NCBI GenBank assembly: GCA_948468315.1
Contig: CAOKHL010000008.1
Location: 1 to 60,043 of the forward strand
Direction: 5' to 3'
Length of the DNA stretch: 60,043 bases
From: an uncultured Eubacteriales bacterium
GTDB lineage: Bacteria; Bacillota; Clostridia; TANB77; CAG-508
Below, one piece after another: positions 35,518 to 46,796 of the stretch. The first letter of the stretch is position 1, and each line of letters begins with the position of its first letter. The translations under genes and the position numbers were made by a program. A model generated the notes under the pieces. The model was given only the letters and a program-made list of their open reading frames with translations. It was not told the origin of the DNA and ran no database searches.

Positions 35518-35633
35518 TATTTTACCTCCTAAAAATATTCTCCCCTTATTTTATAATTTTAAACGAATTTTTTAGGTCTTTTCTTAAATTGTTTATAGCT
35601 AGTTTATATCATATCATTGTTGGTGTGTCAAAT

Positions 35634-35829
35634 GTTGTAGCTTAAGTCTAGTATAGGTTAAATATATATTAAAATGCAGTGACGCGCAGCTTGGGAGGGC
35701 GTCCTCCTTTTAAACATTAATTTACAGTATAAAATACTTCATTGGTATAAATTTTATATAGGGTTTGCCCGACCAGTAAGGAACGAAATTTTAATATATA
35801 TTTAACCTATACTAGACTTAAGCTACAAC
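35634..35829. mobile_element. MITE-like element with 42-bp terminal inverted repeats
   Basis: 35634-35675 is the exact reverse complement of 35788-35829. The element (196 bp, ends GTTGTAGC...GCTACAAC) is flanked by AAAT on both sides (35630-35633 and 35830-35833), a likely target-site duplication. The inside is richer in GC (GACGCGCAGCTTGGGAGGGC) and has no ORF. It fills the 400-bp gap between the dehydrogenase and tmcAL genes, which are divergent. No helper transposase is in the window. Confidence 0.88.
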
Positions 35830-35919
35830 AAATTTCATAAGTTTAAATGAGAAAATACTTGCAGTTTTAGCAATTGTATGGTATGATAGACATAATTTTT
35901 AAGAGAGGACTAATATTTT

Positions 35920-37144
35920 ATGGTTTTAGGAATTGTAGCTGAATATAACCCATTTCATAATGGTCACTTATATCATATTTTAAAATCAAAAGAATTAACT
36001 AATGATGATTATACAATTGCTGTACTTGGTGGAAATTTTACTCAACGTGGTGAATGTTCAATTGTAGATAAATGGACAAAAGCAGAAATGGCAATTAATG
36101 GTGGTATTGACTTAGTAATAGAACTTCCTACTCTATATTCTGTTTCAAGTGCAGAAAATTTTGCAGATGGTGCGATAAAAATCCTAAATTCTCTAAAAAT
36201 TGTAAATCATGTTTCTTTTGGAAGTGAATGTGAAAATTTAAATAAATTAAATATTATAGCAAATATTTTACATGAAGAACCTAAAGAATTTAAAACTTTA
36301 CTATCAGAAGAATTATCTAAAGGACTTTCATTCCCTAAAGCTAGAGAAAATGCAGTTATTAATTATTTAAAAGATAATTCTTATTTAAATATACTTTCTG
36401 AACCTAATAATATTTTAGCAATTGAATATTTAAAATCCCTAAAAAAACATCGCTCTAAAATAATACCTGTATCAATACCTAGAAAAAATTCCGGACATTT
36501 AAATACTGATTATACAGGAACAATCAGTAGTAGTACTGCTATTAGGAATATGTTAAAAACAGGTAATACAAAAAATTTAAAAGATGCATTAACTCCTAGT
36601 TCTTATACAATTTTAAAAGATGAAATTAACAATGGTCATTTTGTAAGGGATTTTTCTGAATTTGAAAAAATCATTATGTATAATTTACGTGTTAAAGATA
36701 TTAGTGATATAAAAAAAATGCCAGATGTCTCTGAAGGCCTTGAAAATGCTATCAAAAAAGCTGCTCTTTCTTGTAATACAATTGATGAATTTATTAATAT
36801 TGTATCTACTAAAAGATATACACGGAACTAGAATTAAAAGAATTCTTTTATATTCATTATTAGGAATTACACAAAAAGAAATGGATATATCTAAACGTGT
36901 TAATCCTTATGTTAGAATTTTAGGGTTTAATGAAAAGGGTAAATACATATTAAGTCAGATAACTAAAAAAAATCCTAATTTAAAAGTTGTAACTTCTGTA
37001 AAAAAATTTATTGATGAAAATAATAATAAAAATTTACAAATGATGATTGAGAAAGATATTTTGGCTACTAATATTTATACTTTAGGATATGGTAAAGATT
37101 CTTGGGGAAATTTAGATTTTACAAAAAAACTTGTTGTAAAATAA
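35920..37144 (+). CDS. tmcAL: tRNA(Met) cytidine acetate ligase TmcAL read through a CGGA site
   Basis: GAGGAC precedes the ATG. Residues 1-301 contain VAEYNPFHNGHLYHI (nucleotidyltransferase HxGH site), GGNFTQRGE and the later STTAIR-like SSSTAIRNM. The frame meets CGG (36823-36825) after TKRYT and stops two codons later; skipping the C gives GTRIKRILLYSLLGITQKEM and continues to 37144, 407 residues in all, the normal size. TmcAL makes ac4C at the wobble base of elongator tRNA-Met from acetate and ATP. The gene is on the plus strand, unlike most neighbours. Confidence 0.9.
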
Positions 37145-37157
37145 TTATAAACTTAAT

Positions 37158-37200
37158 ACAAAAAAGTTATGAAAAGTTCATTTTTTCATAACTTTTTAAT
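37158..37200 (+). terminator. Intrinsic terminator after tmcAL
   Basis: Arms AAAAAGTTATGAAAA and its complement (37181-37197) with T-run; could also serve rnr on the other strand. Confidence 0.85.
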
Positions 37201-37206
37201 TTTATT

Positions 37207-39357
37207 CTATACAAATAAATCTTGTTCCTTTTGTTGTTCCTCACAAATTTCAAAATCAACTTGTCTAAGCATTTTATTTGCATCTTTTACTTTAATTTTA
37301 ACTACATCTCCAATTTTATAAGTCTTTTTTGAATTTTCTCCAATTAATATTTTTTTATTCTCATCATATATATAATATTCATTTCCCATATCTCGGAAGC
37401 CTACTAAGCCTTCAACTGTATTTTCAAGTTCAACAAACATTCCAAATGAAGTAATACTTGATACAACTCCTTGATATTCTTCTCCAATGTGTTTTTCCAT
37501 ATATTCTGCTTTTTTTATCTTATCTGCTTCTCTTTCTGTTTTAGTTGCAATTTTTTCTCTTTCTGATGAGTTGATTGCTGCCTGATTTGCTAATGCTTTA
37601 TATTTTTCCTTAAATTCCTCCTCTACATTATAGCCATTTTCTAAATAATATGAAATTATTCTATGAATAAACAAGTCTGGATATCTTCTTATTGGTGATG
37701 TAAAATGACAATAATATTTACTTGCAATTCCAAAGTGTCCAGAATTTTCATCACTATATCTTGCAAGTTTTAAGGTTCTAAGCACAAGATTAGATACTAC
37801 TCTTTCCTCCTCTTTTCCACTTACTTCATCTAATACCATAGCAAATGCTTTTGGATGTATTTTTTCTTTATTTGCTTTTATTTTTAAACCTAAATTATAT
37901 AAAAATTTATTTGCCTCTTTTATTTTATCTATATCTGGTTCTTCATGAATTCTATATATAAATGGTGCATCTAACCAGAAAAATTTCTCGGCTACTGTTT
38001 CATTTGCTATTAGCATAAATTGTTCTATTATCTCATTAGAAAAATGTGTTTCATATTTATGAACATCTATTGCCCATCCGTCTTGGTCAAGTTCTATTTT
38101 ACTTTCTGGTAAATTCAAGTTTAAATATCCTTTTTCTATTCTTCTATTTTTTAAGATTGTAGCAAGTTCTTCCATTAGTTTAAATTGTGGAATATATTTT
38201 TCATATCTTTTTACAACTTCTTTATCACTGTTGTCCAAAATTTTCTGAACATCATTGTAATTCATTCTTTCTGTAACTCTTATTACACCTTTATAAACTT
38301 TTGAATCTATTACTTCTCCTTGTTTATTTATTTTCATTGAACAACTTAGAGTAAATCTGTCCTCATTCATATTTAAACTACATAGTCCATTTGAAAGCTC
38401 TCTTGGAAGCATTGGTATAACTCTACCTAGCATATATATACTTGTTCCTCTTAAATATGCTTCTTTATCTAATAAAGAATCTTGTGGTACATAGTAACTT
38501 ACATCTGCAATATGAACTTCTAACAAATAGTTCCCATCTTCTAATTTTTCTACTCTTACAGCGTCATCTAGGTCTTTTGCGTCTTCTCCATCTATTGTAA
38601 AAATTTGTTTATCTCTTAAATCTATTCGTTCTTTTATTTTGCTTCTATCTATTTTATCTCCCTTGCTTTTTGCTTCATTTACAACTGCTTCTGGGAACAC
38701 TGATGGTAAAGAATATTCTTTTATTAAAGATAGCATATCTACACCTGCTTCATTAGGCATACCTAGAACTTCTATAATTTTTCCTTCTGCATGTTTGTTT
38801 CCTTCTGGGTATTTTAATATTTCCACTAATACTTTATGATTGTTTCTTGCTTTTCCCATATTTGATTTTGATATAAATATATCGGTTCCAAAACTCGAAT
38901 CATCTGGAACAACAAACCCAAAGTTTCTGCTATATTGGAAAGTTCCTACTATTGTATTTTTTTTATGTGATATTACTTTTACAACTTTTCCTTCTTTGCT
39001 TTTTCCACTTTCTTTTATATCTAAAATTTTTATTAAAACTCTATCTCCATCAAATGTATTTAATGCATTTTTCTTTGAAATGTATATTTCTTCATCTTCG
39101 TTATCTAATTTTACAAATCCAAATCCTTTGCTATTTCTTCTATATGTTCCTTCAAGTATTTTTTCATCATTTATCATATACCTATTTTTTTTGTTTTTTC
39201 TTATTTTTAATTTTTCTTCTAAATTATTTAAAACTTGTACTAGTTCATCATTTTTTTCTTTAGGTATATTTAATATCATTGCTATTTCCTTGACTTTCAT
39301 TGGAACATATTCTTTGTCTTCCATAAATTCTAATATCATTTTTTCTTTTTCATCCAT
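37207..39357 (-). CDS. rnr: Ribonuclease R
   Basis: 716 residues from the ATG at 39355-39357 (GGAGAG 7 nt upstream). Order: N-terminal helix-turn-helix, two cold-shock domains (NSKGFGFVKLD, SRNFGFVVPD), the RNB nuclease core with IDGEDAKDLDDAV and HIADVSYYVP, and a C-terminal S1 domain (GVVSSITSFGMFVELENTVE). It is a 3'-5' exonuclease that degrades structured and rescued mRNAs and works with tmRNA. An in-frame CGA (Arg) is present, so CGA is read normally. Confidence 0.96.
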   Translation of the reverse strand: MDEKEKMILEFMEDKEYVPMKVKEIAMILNIPKEKNDELVQVLNNLEEKLKIRKNKKNRYMINDEKILEGTYRRNSKGFGFVKLDNEDEEIYISKKNALNTFDGDRVLIKILDIKESGKSKEGKVVKVISHKKNTIVGTFQYSRNFGFVVPDDSSFGTDIFISKSNMGKARNNHKVLVEILKYPEGNKHAEGKIIEVLGMPNEAGVDMLSLIKEYSLPSVFPEAVVNEAKSKGDKIDRSKIKERIDLRDKQIFTIDGEDAKDLDDAVRVEKLEDGNYLLEVHIADVSYYVPQDSLLDKEAYLRGTSIYMLGRVIPMLPRELSNGLCSLNMNEDRFTLSCSMKINKQGEVIDSKVYKGVIRVTERMNYNDVQKILDNSDKEVVKRYEKYIPQFKLMEELATILKNRRIEKGYLNLNLPESKIELDQDGWAIDVHKYETHFSNEIIEQFMLIANETVAEKFFWLDAPFIYRIHEEPDIDKIKEANKFLYNLGLKIKANKEKIHPKAFAMVLDEVSGKEEERVVSNLVLRTLKLARYSDENSGHFGIASKYYCHFTSPIRRYPDLFIHRIISYYLENGYNVEEEFKEKYKALANQAAINSSEREKIATKTEREADKIKKAEYMEKHIGEEYQGVVSSITSFGMFVELENTVEGLVGFRDMGNEYYIYDENKKILIGENSKKTYKIGDVVKIKVKDANKMLRQVDFEICEEQQKEQDLFV

Positions 39358-39529
39358 AATCTTTCTCTCCATTCTTGGTTTTATTATAACATTTTTTCTT
39401 AGTTTTTACACGTTTTTTGAGAGATTATATTTTTTTATTTCAACAAATCTTCATTATAATTATACTTACTTGTACCGCGATTTCATTTTTTTATAGTTCA
39501 TTTTCTTCTTGACTATTAATTCTCACTTC

Positions 39530-39553
39530 TTTTAAACTATATATAGTTTAAAA
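39530..39553. promoter_or_regulatory. 24-bp AT-rich perfect palindrome upstream of rnr
   Basis: TTTTAAACTATA and its complement without spacer, in the 254-bp gap between dnaJ and rnr. It may bind a dimeric regulator, or be chance in AT-rich DNA. Confidence 0.4.
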
Positions 39554-39585
39554 CATATGTTTGTTTTTGTCAAGTGTTTTTATTA

Positions 39586-39625
39586 AAAAAAATAAAAAAT
39601 TCACTAAAAACTAGTGAATTTTTAT
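39586..39625 (-). terminator. Intrinsic terminator of the grpE-dnaK-dnaJ operon
   Basis: Stem AAATTCACTA/TAGTGAATTT with T-run on the minus strand, directly after the reconstructed dnaJ stop (39627-39629). This position supports the longer dnaJ end. Confidence 0.8.
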
Positions 39626-39626
39626 T

Positions 39627-40791
39627 CTATCCAAATAACCCTTTCTTCTTAACAGGAGGTTGTTCATTCATAGTCTTAGCTAAAGCAACAAGTAAATCTC
39701 TTTGTTCTTTACTAAGTCTCCTTGGTGTCTGAACTACTATTTTAAATATAAAGTTTCCGTGCAGCAGTTGAATTTATGCTTTTGAAACCTTTAGAACGTA
39801 TTGTAAATGCTGTTCCTGTTTGAGTACCCTCTGGAATCTTATATTTTTCCTTGCTTCCATCTACCATTGGAATATCCAATTCAGCTCCTAATGTCGCTTG
39901 TGTAATTGTAACAGGTATATCACAATATACATTATTTCCTTCTCTTCTATAAATACTACTTTTTCTTACTCTAACTGTTATGTATAAATCTCCTGATGGA
40001 CCACCTTTTACTCCAGGGTTTCCTTCTCCTCTTAAGACAACTGTTTGATTGTCATTTATTCCTGCTGGAATTTTTACTTTTACTTTTGGAGTTTTTCTTA
40101 CAGTACCTTTTCCATGACAATGTTCACAAGGCTCTTTTATAATTTCTCCAGTTCCTCGGCAATCATTACAAGGTCTTGTTGTTTGAACTCTTCCTAAAAT
40201 TGTGTTTTGGTAACTAGTTACTTGCCCTGTTCCATTACAAGTTGGACATTTTACAGGATTTGTACCTCTTTTTGCACCTGTTCCATTACATTCTATGCAA
40301 GCTTCTTGTCTTGTAACAATTATTTCCTTTTCAGTACCTAAAAATGATTCCTCAAAAGAAATATCTATACTTAAATTTAAATCTTCACCTTTACGTGGTC
40401 CATTATTTCTTCTAGAATTTGCTCTTTGACCACCAAATCCTCCTCCAAAAAACGAAGAGAAAATATCTCCTAAGTCTCCAAAATCTCCAAAGTCTGATGT
40501 ACTATATGAATAATATCCATTTCCACCTCCAAAAGGACCTCCTCCTCCAAAGCCTGCTCCACTTGGGTCTACAGTTCCGAATTGGTCATACATTTTTCTT
40601 TTTTGTGGATTTGATAATACTTCATATGCTTCATTTACTTCTTTAAATTTTGCTTCCGCTTCTTCTTTATTATCTGGGTTTGCATCTGGATGATATTTTT
40701 TTGCCATTTTTCTATAAGCTTTTTTTAGGTCATCATCTGTTGCACTTTTGCTTACACCTAATAACTCATAATAATCTTTTTTTTCTGCCAC
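39627..40791 (-). CDS. dnaJ: Chaperone DnaJ read through a CGGA site
   Basis: GTG start with GAGGAG upstream. J domain with HPD ([10 protein letters not shown]), Gly/Phe region, four CxxCxGxG zinc repeats ([30 protein letters not shown]), substrate domains. After INSTAA the frame meets CGG (minus strand, 39757-39759) and stops four codons later, giving 349 residues. Skipping the C gives [20 protein letters not shown] and a natural end at 39627, 387 residues, the usual length; the glycine matches the conserved GD turn. The operon terminator starts 2 bp after this longer stop. An in-frame CGA (DCRGTGE) is read as Arg. Confidence 0.93.
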
Positions 40792-40855
40792 TTTTAGTAT
40801 TCTCCTCTTTTCAAAATACGGAAAAGAAGCTTTTTAGCCCCTTTTCCTTTTATCT

Positions 40856-42727
<1,872 letters not shown>

Positions 42728-42762
42728 TCAGAAAATATTTTTTCTAACTTTATATATTTTTA

Positions 42763-43263
42763 TTATTGATTTACTACTACCATTGAATGTCTTAACACTT
42801 TGCTTCCTATTTTATATCCTTTTCTATATTCTTGTACAATTTCCTGGCTTTGTTTACTTTCATCCTGTACACTGCTTACTGCTTCATGTAAACTTGGGTC
42901 AAATGTTTGTCCTTCTGCTGGTATTTCTTCAACATTGTGTTTACTTAAAAATTGTTTGAATTGTTTTTCTACAAGTTCAACACCTTGTTTGTATTGTTCA
43001 TCTTTACTTTCAGCTTTTACAGCATTTTGTAAATTGTCTATTGCTGGAAGCATCTCTGTTATTATATCCCCTAAAACAGAATTATATAAGCTTTCTCTTT
43101 CTTTTTGACTTCTTTTTTTATAATTTTCAAATTCTGCAAGTACTCTTTTATATCTATCATTTAATTCATCATATTCTGTATTTGATTGTTGCACTTGCTC
43201 TTTTATATCATTTGCTTCTGTGTTTTCAACCTCTTCAGTTATTTTTTCTTCTTTTTCTGCCAT
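42763..43263 (-). CDS. grpE: Nucleotide exchange factor GrpE
   Basis: 166 residues: acidic N-terminus, long coiled coil (DELNDRYKRVLAEFENYKKR), C-terminal beta domain with GQTFDPSLHEAVSS and GYKIGSKVLRHSMVVVNQ. First gene after the CIRCE promoter. Confidence 0.96.
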   Translation of the reverse strand: MAEKEEKITEEVENTEANDIKEQVQQSNTEYDELNDRYKRVLAEFENYKKRSQKERESLYNSVLGDIITEMLPAIDNLQNAVKAESKDEQYKQGVELVEKQFKQFLSKHNVEEIPAEGQTFDPSLHEAVSSVQDESKQSQEIVQEYRKGYKIGSKVLRHSMVVVNQ

Positions 43264-43293
43264 CTATTTCCCTTCTTTCCTTTTTGGTGTATT

Positions 43294-43372
43294 TTAGCAC
43301 TCAAAAACAAAGTCTGCTAAATTAGTATATATAATATACTTTTATTTAGCAGTTGTCAAGTCTTTTTGCTAA
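43294..43372 (-). promoter_or_regulatory. Heat-shock promoter with two CIRCE-like operators
   Basis: On the minus strand TTGACA (43354-43359), 17 bp, TATTAT (43331-43336). A near-CIRCE (43294-43320: TTAGCAGAC-N9-GAGTGCTAA) lies after the -10, and a second, weaker 27-bp copy (43346-43372: TTAGCAAAA-N9-AACTGCTAA) covers the -35. HrcA, encoded just upstream, should repress grpE-dnaK-dnaJ from both. Confidence 0.85.
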
Positions 43373-43415
43373 TTTTTTTATTATTTATAAATTAATATTC
43401 TCTCATCTAAAGCAG

Positions 43416-43440
43416 TTGTCGCAAATTTTGCGACAGTTGG
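43416..43440 (-). terminator. Hairpin after hrcA
   Basis: GTCGCAAA/TTTGCGAC stem with flanking complementarity, just past the hrcA stop. No U-run follows, so it may stabilise the 3' end or weakly terminate before the internal promoter. Confidence 0.5.
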
Positions 43441-43458
43441 AATAGCCTTAAATCATAA

Positions 43459-44466
43459 TCACTCATCATCATTAAGCTTCTTACTAATATACTTCATAAC
43501 CGAAATAACCTTAGAATAATCCATCCTCTTAGGCCCAATAATCCCAATAGTCCCCATATCTTTATTTCCAACTTTATGCTTAAAAGTAACTACACTAAAA
43601 TCTTTCAAAATTTCCTTCTCATCTTCCCCCCCAATATAAATATTTATATCATCTGCAAACCCTGAATTTAACATATCTGCAATCAATTCTTTTTCATCTA
43701 ATATATTCATAAAATTCTTAGCAACTTGAAGACTATTAAATTCTGGTAAATCAAGCTCTCTTCTTGTTCCTTGCAAATGTATCTCCGCTTCTTCAAATAA
43801 AACTCTTTTTATTTGTTCTATTATAGGTTTTATAACTTTTATCATATCAGTCATCTCTTGATACAAATATTCTTCCAATGGTCTATTTATTATTTCTATT
43901 GGTTGATTTTTTAATTTATTATTAAACATATAATTTATTGTTTCAACTTGTTTTTCAGTTATATCTTCATCAAATTTTATTATAGTTTCTTTTACCATTC
44001 CTGTATCTGTCATTATAACAGCAAGCAACATTCTTGCTCCTAATAAAACAAACTTTATTTCATTTATTATTTGTTCTGTTGCTTTTGGTCCTATTGTAAC
44101 TGTTGTATAATGAGTTATTTCTGAAATTGTATTTGCTGTTATTTTAGTTAAATCTTCTATTTCATGAACTTTCGTTTCTAATTTATCGCTTATATATTTT
44201 ACTTCTTCAAGACTTATATTGTCATCTTTTAAAAGTTCATCAACATAATATCTATATCCCTTAGCTGAAGGAACTCTTCCACTAGATGTATGCATTTTGT
44301 CAAGTAATCCCTTTTTTTCTAAATCTGCCATTTCATTTCTAATGGTTGCACTACTACATTCTAGACCATATTTACTTATTAAAGCATTTGAACTTACAGG
44401 TTCTGCTGTATTTATATATTCTTCTACAATAGCCTGTAACACTTTCTTTTTTCTATCATCTAGCAT
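43459..44466 (-). CDS. hrcA: Heat-inducible repressor HrcA
   Basis: 335 residues. Winged helix at the N-terminus (GLECSSATIRNEMADLEKKG, TSSGRVPSAKGYRYYVD), dimer and GAF-like parts after it, ending IGIIGPKRMDYSKVISVMKY. It binds CIRCE sites. AGAGGGG precedes the ATG. It is separated from grpE by the CIRCE promoter. Confidence 0.97.
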   Translation of the reverse strand: MLDDRKKKVLQAIVEEYINTAEPVSSNALISKYGLECSSATIRNEMADLEKKGLLDKMHTSSGRVPSAKGYRYYVDELLKDDNISLEEVKYISDKLETKVHEIEDLTKITANTISEITHYTTVTIGPKATEQIINEIKFVLLGARMLLAVIMTDTGMVKETIIKFDEDITEKQVETINYMFNNKLKNQPIEIINRPLEEYLYQEMTDMIKVIKPIIEQIKRVLFEEAEIHLQGTRRELDLPEFNSLQVAKNFMNILDEKELIADMLNSGFADDINIYIGGEDEKEILKDFSVVTFKHKVGNKDMGTIGIIGPKRMDYSKVISVMKYISKKLNDDE

Positions 44467-44480
44467 ATTTTTCCCCTCTT

Positions 44481-46769
44481 TTACTTCAATTCACTTAAAT
44501 TTATATTTCTAACAACAATTTTAGAAAAGTCATCATCTTCATCTTCGAATTGTAATTTGTTTAATTCTTTTATATTCTTACCTTCTATATTTAATTCAGA
44601 TAAATCCACCAAAATTTTTGAAGATAAATTCATTCCAACAGGTAAAGTCATATTTTTATTATCATAAAAAATAATATTTGAAAAAGCTACATAGTTTGTA
44701 CCTTTTGGCAATCTTATTTTATATAAATATATCTTTCCTCTAATTTTATCATTTTTCAAAATTTGATTTAATTCATATTCTGAATTTAATGAAACATCTT
44801 CAATTGTATTAAGTTCCAATTCTTCTGATGATGCTTTGTAAACATACATATCTTCTGATAAAGTATTCTTTTTTAATGCACTTTTTATATCTTTTAAAAC
44901 TTTCTCTAAATGTCTTTTTAATTCTACACCTTTAGTTTCTTTCTTTACTTCAAGTATTTCTACCTTATCTCTTGGTTGCTCTCTATGCGTTTTGTTTCCC
45001 ATAGTTCTTTCTTTATTATTTGCTTGTTTTATTCTTCCAAAAATATTAAAACTTTCATCATCTTCTTCTATTTCTTCTACTTTTTCTTTTCCCTGTTTTA
45101 TCTTTTTTAATTGTTCTGAAATCTCTCTATTTTCAGCTATTTTTAAATTCATTCTATTTAAAAGTGGTAATAAATCTGTAGTTGAAATAAATATACTTTC
45201 TAGTTCAGAATCTGTAAGTTTGTTTCTTTGAAGCTTGTCTGCTTCTGTTCCAAATTTTTCAAAGTCATCTTCAAAATTAAATACTTTTTCTATCTTCTTT
45301 ATATTAAATTCTTCTTCTTCACCTTCATCTAAAGAGGCTACTGCGTCTTTATTTGAATATTTCCAGAATTCAAATATACTTCTTTTATGTTTGTTTATTT
45401 CTTCTATATAATTACTTGCATTTTCTATTTTCTTTTTAAGATTTTTGTTTTTTAATTTTAAAGCATTTATATCCATTACTATTTTATTGGCTTCTTCTTC
45501 TTTAACTAATAACTCTTTAAAACTTTGTTCTAATTCATATAAAGTATAATTTCTTTCTTCAAGTTTAAATTTATCATTTTTGCATTTTACAGTCTTTTCT
45601 ATATCTTCATCTATATTATTTACTTTTTCTGGCTTATTTTTAGATTTTTTACCAAACTTGAAAAAATATTTAACTTTACCAAAAAAGGTCTTTTTACACT
45701 CCAAAAATGTAGTTATTTGTTTTTCTTTGGACATATATTCTTCTTCTAATGCTTTTGATTCTTTTTGTAATTTATCTAATTTTACTTTTAATTCTTCTAA
45801 ATCAGATATAGTTTTGTTTTTCAAACTAACAGATTTTAAATATTGTCCATAAATAAATTCTGGTAAAGTTTCATATTTTATTTTAGAATTTTCTAAGTAA
45901 AATTCTAAACCAGCCTCCTCATCTATATTTGTTTCAAATTTATAATAATGAGGAAGCTCTGTTTGTAATATAAATAACGCCTTTACTAATTTATAAAATT
46001 TAGCTGCTTCTTTTGAACTTTCTAAACTTACTTTATATAAAGTTTTTATTTTTTCATATATTTCAGTTTCTCCAACAATTTTTAAGCTTACTTCATCTTT
46101 TTTATTCCATACTTCATATATTGACGGATAATCTTTCGTAAAAAGCCATAAATAGTTCTCTAAGTCTTTTATTTCATCTTTTTTTAATATTTTTCCTTCA
46201 TAATCTACTAAACTTATTGGGACAAATATTTTCTCACTTTTCTTGTTTTCTAATTTCTTTTTTAGTAAATAAAAGAATGTTGAATAATCAGAGTCCTCAA
46301 TTGGAACAATCATAAAATATTTATCAGAAACCTCTGAATAATATATTTGCCATAAATAATTACCTGTAAATTTAACTTTAAAAGGATTTTTCTTAGAAAG
46401 CTTTTTTTGCTCATCTTCAATTGCTTCTATTTGAGAAATACTTACTTTATTTAGCATATTTAAAAACTCTGTATAATTTAGAATATTTTCCTCATTTTTT
46501 GAGTCTAAAAAGAAACATAGTGGCATGGCTTTTTCATATTTTTCTTTTATTGTATCTATTCTATTTGCTCTTGAAAGTAAAATTTCTATATCATTTACAT
46601 TTATAAATCTATATTGTTTGTATTTTTTTTCATCATATCCTTTTAAAGTTCTAAAATTTAGGTCTGAATATTCTTTTAGAGATTTGGGTATTTTATCTAA
46701 ATTTAATCCGATATAATCTAATTTTTCTTGTATTTTAGAATCTACATCTACTTTCTTTTTTCTAGGCAA
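44481..46769 (-). CDS. Large coiled-coil protein of unknown function
   Basis: 762 residues from a TTG start (GAGGAAG upstream). The N-terminal 300 residues look globular (FTGNYLWQIYYSEVSDKYFM); residues about 320-480 are charged coiled coil with a short basic hydrophobic stretch (FFGKVKYFFKFGKKSKNK); then an acidic region and a C-terminal beta domain. I know it only as hypothetical in related clostridia. It sits directly upstream of hrcA (14-bp gap), so its transcript may carry hrcA. Confidence 0.6.
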   Translation of the reverse strand: MPRKKKVDVDSKIQEKLDYIGLNLDKIPKSLKEYSDLNFRTLKGYDEKKYKQYRFINVNDIEILLSRANRIDTIKEKYEKAMPLCFFLDSKNEENILNYTEFLNMLNKVSISQIEAIEDEQKKLSKKNPFKVKFTGNYLWQIYYSEVSDKYFMIVPIEDSDYSTFFYLLKKKLENKKSEKIFVPISLVDYEGKILKKDEIKDLENYLWLFTKDYPSIYEVWNKKDEVSLKIVGETEIYEKIKTLYKVSLESSKEAAKFYKLVKALFILQTELPHYYKFETNIDEEAGLEFYLENSKIKYETLPEFIYGQYLKSVSLKNKTISDLEELKVKLDKLQKESKALEEEYMSKEKQITTFLECKKTFFGKVKYFFKFGKKSKNKPEKVNNIDEDIEKTVKCKNDKFKLEERNYTLYELEQSFKELLVKEEEANKIVMDINALKLKNKNLKKKIENASNYIEEINKHKRSIFEFWKYSNKDAVASLDEGEEEEFNIKKIEKVFNFEDDFEKFGTEADKLQRNKLTDSELESIFISTTDLLPLLNRMNLKIAENREISEQLKKIKQGKEKVEEIEEDDESFNIFGRIKQANNKERTMGNKTHREQPRDKVEILEVKKETKGVELKRHLEKVLKDIKSALKKNTLSEDMYVYKASSEELELNTIEDVSLNSEYELNQILKNDKIRGKIYLYKIRLPKGTNYVAFSNIIFYDNKNMTLPVGMNLSSKILVDLSELNIEGKNIKELNKLQFEDEDDDFSKIVVRNINLSELK

Positions 46770-46796
46770 TTTACATACTTCCTCTCTTTATGTCAT

